The position numbers and the translations under genes are program-made. The notes beneath the pieces are model-generated. The model was not told the DNA's origin. It saw nothing but the letters and a program-made list of their open reading frames with translations, and ran no database searches. Of a stretch of DNA of 64,000 nt, positions 59,171 through 64,000 are shown piece by piece. The first letter of the stretch is position 1; each line of letters begins with the position of its first letter. The stretch comes from QAMH01 sp900556425 (lineage in GTDB: Bacteria > Actinomycetota > Coriobacteriia > Coriobacteriales > QAMH01), in NCBI GenBank assembly GCA_902475535.1, contig CABRZR010000001.1, positions 229,449 to 293,448 on the forward strand, written 5' to 3'.

Positions 59171-59413
59171 ATGAACTGCTTTCCATGCAAGGGACCAGGC
59201 TGCAACGGATGCGGTAAATTCGCCCGAACGTTCAAGACGGTGCGTAACGGCCGTGCGTTTCGATGCCCGGTATGTGAGGGCATGATAGATGCCGATACGG
59301 GGATATGCGCACGCTGCGGGCATGTGGCATATGCACCACCAGGTCAGCGTAGAGGAACGGGGGATCTCTATGGACGCGATGAAATCCCAAAGCCAGGTGG
59401 CGCAGAACGCTGA
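59171..59413 (+). CDS. Small zinc-ribbon protein, 80 aa
   Basis: Cys pairs CFPCKGPGCNGC, CPVC and CARCGH suggest two zinc knuckles. It starts 17 bases after the isomerase stop and its 3' end overlaps the next gene by 44 bases in another frame. There is no strong ribosome-binding site, so coupling to the isomerase is likely. The Cys pattern supports a real gene; the family is not recognised. Confidence 0.6.
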   Translation: MNCFPCKGPGCNGCGKFARTFKTVRNGRAFRCPVCEGMIDADTGICARCGHVAYAPPGQRRGTGDLYGRDEIPKPGGAER

Positions 59414-62099
59414 TCAGGCACGAGATCTTCCGTTTCTGAGGAAGAAGTTTCAGCCTCCTCACATGAAGGGGCGGTATGCCCTCGTGCCGGAAAGCCGTAT
59501 TACGCCCCAAGTTATGGACCTGGATGCGTGGAGCATCTGCCTTGTCGCGTCGCCGGCTGGTACAGGAAAGACGGCCTTGCTGTCTCAGTGGTACGACGAC
59601 TGTGCCCAACGTGCGGGATGTCTGGCCTTTTGGGTAAGTCTTGATGCGCACGATGCATCGCCGCTGCGGTTCACGCGTGCCCTTGTCGAGGCATTTGCTG
59701 CCCACGACGTACGGTTTCGCGAGGAAGCATCACGTCTGAAAGATTCGGCCGATGCCGAGGCGCTCGCCATAACCCTCGTCAACTGCGCCGATATCGCGTT
59801 CGATGGTGTCGAGCACGTCATCATTTTCATGGATGGCTACGAGCAAGCCGCTTCGCCCGAGCTTGACGAAATGATTGCATTCTTCAATCGCTATACCGCA
59901 GACAACGTGCGCTTCGTCATTGCGGGCACGTACATTCCCTCCGCGCTCTCGGACCTTGCAATGGAATGCGAGGTGCTCGAGTTTGGAGCGCATGATACGC
60001 AATGGGGCGAAGAACGTCTCGGCTTGCTCAGGAAGCAGCTTGGTCTCACGCAGGCAGACATCGCCGCTATCGGTTCCTATGACCTCGCGCAAACGCCGCA
60101 GGGCCTCTTCTTCATCCGCTATGCGCTTGATCGCCAGTCGAGCGCAAAACCGGCGTCCGAGATTTTGCGCGCATGCTGCAGGCGCTTCTTCGAGCGCGAG
60201 CTCGTCGAACGCATCTCCCCCGATGACATGGAGCTTCTGATATGCGCGTCCATTGCGAACGAGGTGAGTTCCGATCTTTGCGACCTGCTCATGGGGACGC
60301 AGGATGCGGCAACGCGGCTCGCAAGCCTGGAGCACAGGAACCTCTTTGTTGTCGCTACGTCACAGGCCGGTACCTGGGAGCTTGTGCCGCAGCTGCGCGC
60401 GTACCTGCGTGACTTGCTGCTAGAGCGGGAACCCGCATGGCTCCAGAAACTCGCCATGAAGACTGCCAACTGGTATTACGAACAGAACAATATGCCCCTG
60501 CACGGCAAGTACCTGGCAATGGGGGTCGATCCTTTCTACCTCGAGAGCACCGTCGAAGGCTCGACTGGCCTCAAGCGACCGATGCGGACATCGCACAAGG
60601 AGAGTCCGAGCGCGCTTTATGGCTACCTTCTTTCCAGGGAGGCGAACGATTTTCTGAAAGATCCCTACCTGGCCTGGGTTGCCGTGTGGAGCTGTGTCTC
60701 GGCGGGCGACGTGCGCCATGCGCGCTGTTGGCTCGATCAAGTTCGTTCGATTGAGGGCGATAATGCCAATGACCGGCCTTATCGTTTTGCCGATGCTCTC
60801 TGCATAGCGCTGGAAGGCGATAGCGCCCGTTCGCTTGAGATTATCCAGCCCCTTCTGGACGAGGAGGAAAATCTTCCGCTCGCGTTCAATTGCCTGCTTA
60901 ACCATATGGCGGGCGAGAATCTCGAGCGCCTTGGGCGTGTGCGCGAGGGACGCGATATGTACCTCAAGGCATACTCGCTTGCCGAGCATTGCGATACGCC
61001 GTTCTATCGGTTGTTCGACCTCAATCTCCTCGCTCAGTATCATTTCTACATCGGCGATTTCGAGGAGGCCGAAAAGACCGTCAAGCGTGGCCTGGCGCTC
61101 TGCGGTGAAGAGACGCCGATCTATGGCTCTCTGCTTGCCGTGCGCGCCTCCATACTCATCGAGCGCCATGAGCTCGAACCAGCGCGCTTGTATCTGGAGG
61201 AAGCGCTCGCGTGCGTTTCCACGGAAACCAACCTGGATATGTATGTCGATGTCCAGATGGCGCGCGCTCGCCTGCGCCGTGTCGAGGGCAACCGCATCGC
61301 CGCATTCGAGATTGCATCGGACACGGTTGACGCCATGGAGGGCAAGCGCATTCCGCGCAATATGGACATGCGGGCCTATGCGCTCAAGGCGGCACTGGCG
61401 GCCGAGCTCGATGAAATGTCGATGGCGCGCGCATGCGAGGACATCATCGATGGTTTCATGGACGATGCAGACGTGTTTCGTTCCATTACCTGCGCGTTTG
61501 CGAAGGCTCGCATGCTTTGGCATGGGGGCAGGCGCGAGGAGTGCCTCGAGCTTCTCGAGCGTAAACGGCCAGTGATCGACGAGACAGGCAGTATCTACTT
61601 TGCCACGCAGCTTGCCGTTCTCTGCGCCTCCTATCATGCCGAGATGGGGCATGATTCGCGTGCGATGGTCGAGTTGAGCCGCTCCGTGGAACTTGCCATG
61701 CATGGCGGCTTCAAGAGCGTGTTCCTCGAGGGGCGCACCTGCATGCATGAGCTGCTCTTGCAGCTTGCGACCTCGCGCAAAAGTTCCTATGCGATTCGCA
61801 ATCACGCTAAATCGGTCTTGCTCCTCTTCGATACGGAAGACGAGATCAAGGACAAGATGGCTTTCAGGGAAGGCGCGGTTCAGGGATACTATTCGCTTAC
61901 CGAGCGCGAGCGCGAGATACTTCAGAAACTCAACTCTGGCATGACGCGAACCGAAATCGCCCTCTCGCTCAGCGTTTCGCAGAACACCGTCAAGACGCAT
62001 TTGAAAAACATCTACTCGAAGCTTGGCGTGCATACGCGTTCGGAGGCCTATCGGACAAGCTCGAGCGCGGGTGATGCCGAAAGCCCGACTATCGAGTGA
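59370..62099 (+). CDS. MalT-like (LAL) LuxR-family regulator
   Basis: 909 residues from ATG 59370, which has GGGGGA eight bases upstream. A P-loop (ASPAGTGKTALLSQWYDDC, about 65-83) opens a STAND-type NTPase. A long helical, TPR-like sensor region follows (about 330-830). The C-terminal helix-turn-helix reads LTEREREILQKLNSGMTRTE and VSQNTVKTHLKNIYSKLGVH. MalT and relatives are ATP- and inducer-dependent activators. It lies between molybdoenzyme 3 and an MFS gene, both preceded by tandem CTCACCC motifs, so it is the likely activator of both, presumably sensing the substrate. Confidence 0.9.
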   Translation: MDAMKSQSQVAQNADQARDLPFLRKKFQPPHMKGRYALVPESRITPQVMDLDAWSICLVASPAGTGKTALLSQWYDDCAQRAGCLAFWVSLDAHDASPLRFTRALVEAFAAHDVRFREEASRLKDSADAEALAITLVNCADIAFDGVEHVIIFMDGYEQAASPELDEMIAFFNRYTADNVRFVIAGTYIPSALSDLAMECEVLEFGAHDTQWGEERLGLLRKQLGLTQADIAAIGSYDLAQTPQGLFFIRYALDRQSSAKPASEILRACCRRFFERELVERISPDDMELLICASIANEVSSDLCDLLMGTQDAATRLASLEHRNLFVVATSQAGTWELVPQLRAYLRDLLLEREPAWLQKLAMKTANWYYEQNNMPLHGKYLAMGVDPFYLESTVEGSTGLKRPMRTSHKESPSALYGYLLSREANDFLKDPYLAWVAVWSCVSAGDVRHARCWLDQVRSIEGDNANDRPYRFADALCIALEGDSARSLEIIQPLLDEEENLPLAFNCLLNHMAGENLERLGRVREGRDMYLKAYSLAEHCDTPFYRLFDLNLLAQYHFYIGDFEEAEKTVKRGLALCGEETPIYGSLLAVRASILIERHELEPARLYLEEALACVSTETNLDMYVDVQMARARLRRVEGNRIAAFEIASDTVDAMEGKRIPRNMDMRAYALKAALAAELDEMSMARACEDIIDGFMDDADVFRSITCAFAKARMLWHGGRREECLELLERKRPVIDETGSIYFATQLAVLCASYHAEMGHDSRAMVELSRSVELAMHGGFKSVFLEGRTCMHELLLQLATSRKSSYAIRNHAKSVLLLFDTEDEIKDKMAFREGAVQGYYSLTEREREILQKLNSGMTRTEIALSLSVSQNTVKTHLKNIYSKLGVHTRSEAYRTSSSAGDAESPTIE

Positions 62100-62137
62100 T
62101 TGTTACCGGGGCAATCGAGCCGTAGCCCTCTCCTGCG

Positions 62138-62177
62138 TCTCACCCTCCTCACCCCATAAAAACCCCTTGCGTGGGTC
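62138..62177. promoter_or_regulatory. Tandem CTCACCC motifs before the MFS gene
   Basis: TCTCACCCTC and CTCACCCC are followed by CCCCTTGCGTGGGTC, matching the block order at 55581-55623. The site lies 204 bases before ATG 62342 and directly after the MalT-like gene. Confidence 0.55.
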
Positions 62178-62341
62178 TACTTCCGGCACGCTCCGTTTCC
62201 TAAATTGGGGGCAGAGGCTTCGGGCACAGGCCCGACAGCAGCATGCCCGCGTGGCGATAGGCACACGATGTGCCGTGACGAGTATCGGCAAACGGGTATC
62301 TGACGAGCTTCCGTCGTTTGTTTCGTGAGGGGAGATACGGA

Positions 62342-63565
62342 ATGGAAGAGGCTATTCAAGAGACTAAGAAGTCGAACATGCAGGGTGGCCGTGCCTGGGC
62401 CGTCGTGTTCGTCGTCTTCATGGCGGGCTTCTGCATGCCTGCCAACATGGGCGAGACCATGTGGGTTGCGCCGCTTGTCATGCAGGCTTATGGGTTTGGG
62501 CCCGATGTACTCGGTTGGGTCAATGGCGTGTTCTACATCCTGGGTGCCGTTATCGCGTTTCCGGCGGCGTCGTTCGTGCGCCGCTTGGGAATTCGTTGGT
62601 CGGTGACCATTGCGCTTGCTTGCGGCATCATCGGCAATATCATCGGTATCCTTGCCGGCGACGTCGCCGTACTCATGGTGTCGCGTATTATCCAGGGCGC
62701 GGGCTTTGGCCTCATGGGCGTCATTGGCGTCACGGCAATCACTCCCTGGTTCCCCAAGGAGCGCCGCGGTCTGCCGCTCGGCGTCTGGGGCGCGTGGGTC
62801 GCGACGGCAAACGCCGTCACGCCCATCATCGATGGTGCGGTCGCCGAGGCGACGGGCAACTTCATCAGCGTCTGGTGGATGCTCCTGGTGCTCGACATCG
62901 TCGTGCTTGCCATGTTCCTCATCGTCTATCGCGATCCTTCGGATCCGTACGTCGACGAGGCGGAGAAGCGTGGCGAGGTCCAGTTCTCCTACAAGGAGCT
63001 CTTCAGCAACAAAGTCGTGTGGGTTTTGGCGTTCGTGTTCTTCATCGAGGAGGGTGCCTTCATCGCCAGCCAGGGATTCCTGTCCTCCTACATCACGGCG
63101 AACCTTAACGCCCCGCTCATCGTGGGTACGGGTCTCGTGAGTGCGGGCGCGTTCTGGGGCATGTGCTTCAGCCCCATCGCCGGCAAGATTTCCGATGCCA
63201 TCAAGTCACGTCGCAAGGTGCTCATTTTCTGTATGGTGAGCGCCGTCATCTTCGGCGCCATGGTGTTCTCTGTGACTGACCTGTGGGTGTACATCATCGT
63301 CATCATCCTGAATGGCTTTACCGGCGGCGGCGTGGCGGCCATGCTGTGGGCGTCTTGCTCCGAGGTCGTGCCTTCGCATCTCATCTCCGGTGCCACGGCG
63401 GCCCTTGCCTGCTCGCAAAGCGTTGGCATGTTCCTGGGCTCCATGTTCATGGGCAATGTCATCTCGGCCGTTGGCTATGCCATGGCCGGGTGGATCGTGC
63501 TCGTACCCTGCTTCGCGCTTGGCTTGCTTGCCGTCATCTTCGGCCTGCGTGGCAAGCTGAAGTAA
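62342..63565 (+). CDS. MFS transporter next to the MalT-like regulator
   Basis: 407 residues from ATG 62342, with GAGGGGAG upstream. Twelve helices are predicted. VRRLGIRWSVT follows helix 2, WFPKERRGLPLGVWGAW lies between helices 4 and 5, and SDAIKSRRKV follows helix 8. It resembles the other three MFS proteins here in the W-F/x-RG/x-LG-W motif, pointing to a shared subfamily of organic anion transporters. It is probably the transporter for the substrate or product of molybdoenzyme 3. Confidence 0.85.
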   Translation: MEEAIQETKKSNMQGGRAWAVVFVVFMAGFCMPANMGETMWVAPLVMQAYGFGPDVLGWVNGVFYILGAVIAFPAASFVRRLGIRWSVTIALACGIIGNIIGILAGDVAVLMVSRIIQGAGFGLMGVIGVTAITPWFPKERRGLPLGVWGAWVATANAVTPIIDGAVAEATGNFISVWWMLLVLDIVVLAMFLIVYRDPSDPYVDEAEKRGEVQFSYKELFSNKVVWVLAFVFFIEEGAFIASQGFLSSYITANLNAPLIVGTGLVSAGAFWGMCFSPIAGKISDAIKSRRKVLIFCMVSAVIFGAMVFSVTDLWVYIIVIILNGFTGGGVAAMLWASCSEVVPSHLISGATAALACSQSVGMFLGSMFMGNVISAVGYAMAGWIVLVPCFALGLLAVIFGLRGKLK

Positions 63566-63596
63566 GACAAAACCGCCCCGGCGACTTTTGTCTGGT
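63565..63596. repeat. ACCAGACAAA repeat, truncated left end
   Basis: AGACAAAACCGCCCCGGCG is followed by ACTTTTGTCTGGT and then TTTT. It directly follows the MFS stop codon, so the right half with its T-run may serve as the terminator. Confidence 0.7.
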
Positions 63597-63820
63597 TTTG
63601 GCGCCTCCGGATTACTGGGGGCGCCTTGCTTGCTGGCAGGAAAACGATTTTGTCTGCTATCATGTCCTTGCTTTTTGGCTCGGTGGCGGTGGCGCGCCAG
63701 GATGCCGGGCCCTGACCAAAGGGGAACCGAACCTTGCGTTTCTAGTTGATGACCCATTTCGTTTCGTGGCCCGTCGCCTTTGGAGGCGATCGTGCCGCGC
63801 TGTCATCAAGCGAGGTTCCC

Positions 63821-64000
63821 ATGCAGATAGCCCTGAACGACGTCTCCTATTCGTATCCCAGCTCGACCCAGACCGTCCTCGACGGCGTGTGCGCCGTTTT
63901 TCCGGCGGGGTGGACGGGCATCGTCGGCAATAACGGTTGCGGTAAGAGCTCGCCGCGCGCATAATGGCCAGCCTGCATGAAGCGTCACCTGGCGAGCGCG
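63821..64000 (+). pseudogene. ABC-type ATPase (ABC-F-like), start only, with apparent frameshift
   Basis: ATG 63821 opens a normal ABC ATPase N-terminus (MQIALNDVSYSYPSSTQTVL) with a Walker A motif GNNGCGKS. After the Ser the frame runs into a stop at 63962. In another frame the text continues as an ABC protein (ARIMASLHEASPGER) to the window edge. Adding one base near 63948-63958 would join the two. This is either a broken gene or a sequence error. The single N-terminal domain without membrane segments fits the ABC-F group, but too little is visible to be sure. Confidence 0.6.

Overview
The window is a high-GC, gene-dense bacterial chromosome segment that most resembles a gut member of the Coriobacteriia, probably Eggerthellaceae. 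This rests on protein architecture, not on any database search. The signs are a tandem family of secreted DUF5648 proteins, repeated cytoplasmic molybdopterin oxidoreductase/ferredoxin pairs with MFS transporters and LuxR-type regulators, a DUF5692 protein, an NRAMP-related magnesium transporter and an actinobacterial fha-pstP-rodA-pbpA-pknB locus. No integrase, transposase, prophage module or CRISPR array was seen.

Layout. 1-15.3 kb: nine consecutive plus-strand genes for secreted proteins, the first cut by the window edge. All share a three-unit DUF5648 module, usually C-terminal, joined to different modules: CAP/SCP, BspA-like leucine-rich repeats, InlB-type repeats, Big2/Ig-like repeats and, in the last gene, a cyclophilin. 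15.4-19.6 kb: tRNA-Arg, two small proteins, tRNA-Ser, then a structured leader, an MgtE-like regulatory protein without a channel domain, an NRAMP-related Mg transporter and a Cys-rich protein. 19.6-32.4 kb: MFS transporter, Cys-rich small protein, molybdoenzyme pair 1, a 59-aa protein, a degenerate amidohydrolase, a second MFS, a lipoprotein, a Zn-ribbon protein, a third MFS and a membrane LuxR regulator. 32.5-36.3 kb: molybdoenzyme pair 2 and a hypothetical protein. 36.4-38.2 kb: holin-like membrane protein, short-chain dehydrogenase, small acidic protein and tRNA-Leu. 38.3-47.4 kb: cell-wall and division signalling locus with two Ser/Thr kinases, FhaA, FhaB, a PP2C phosphatase and a single-chain RodA-PBP fusion. 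47.6-49.9 kb: TetR regulator, DUF5692 protein and a ModE-like DNA-binding protein. 50.0-55.5 kb: threonine synthase, indolepyruvate ferredoxin oxidoreductase (iorAB) and acetate kinase. 55.7-63.6 kb: molybdoenzyme pair 3, a SlyD-like isomerase, a Zn-ribbon protein, a MalT-like LuxR regulator and an MFS transporter. The right edge holds the start of an ABC ATPase with an apparent frameshift.

How it may work together. The three molybdoenzyme modules look like anaerobic oxidoreductases of the transhydroxylase/catechol-dehydroxylase type. Each would have its own electron-transfer subunit, a nearby transporter and a LuxR-class regulator. Two shared upstream motifs support two regulons. A 19-bp CTCATACCAA element lies before four transcription units around the membrane LuxR gene. 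Tandem CTCACCC elements lie before the two units flanking the MalT-like regulator. Several palindromic repeat families fill intergenic space, and one 92-bp perfect inverted repeat sits in frame inside iorA.
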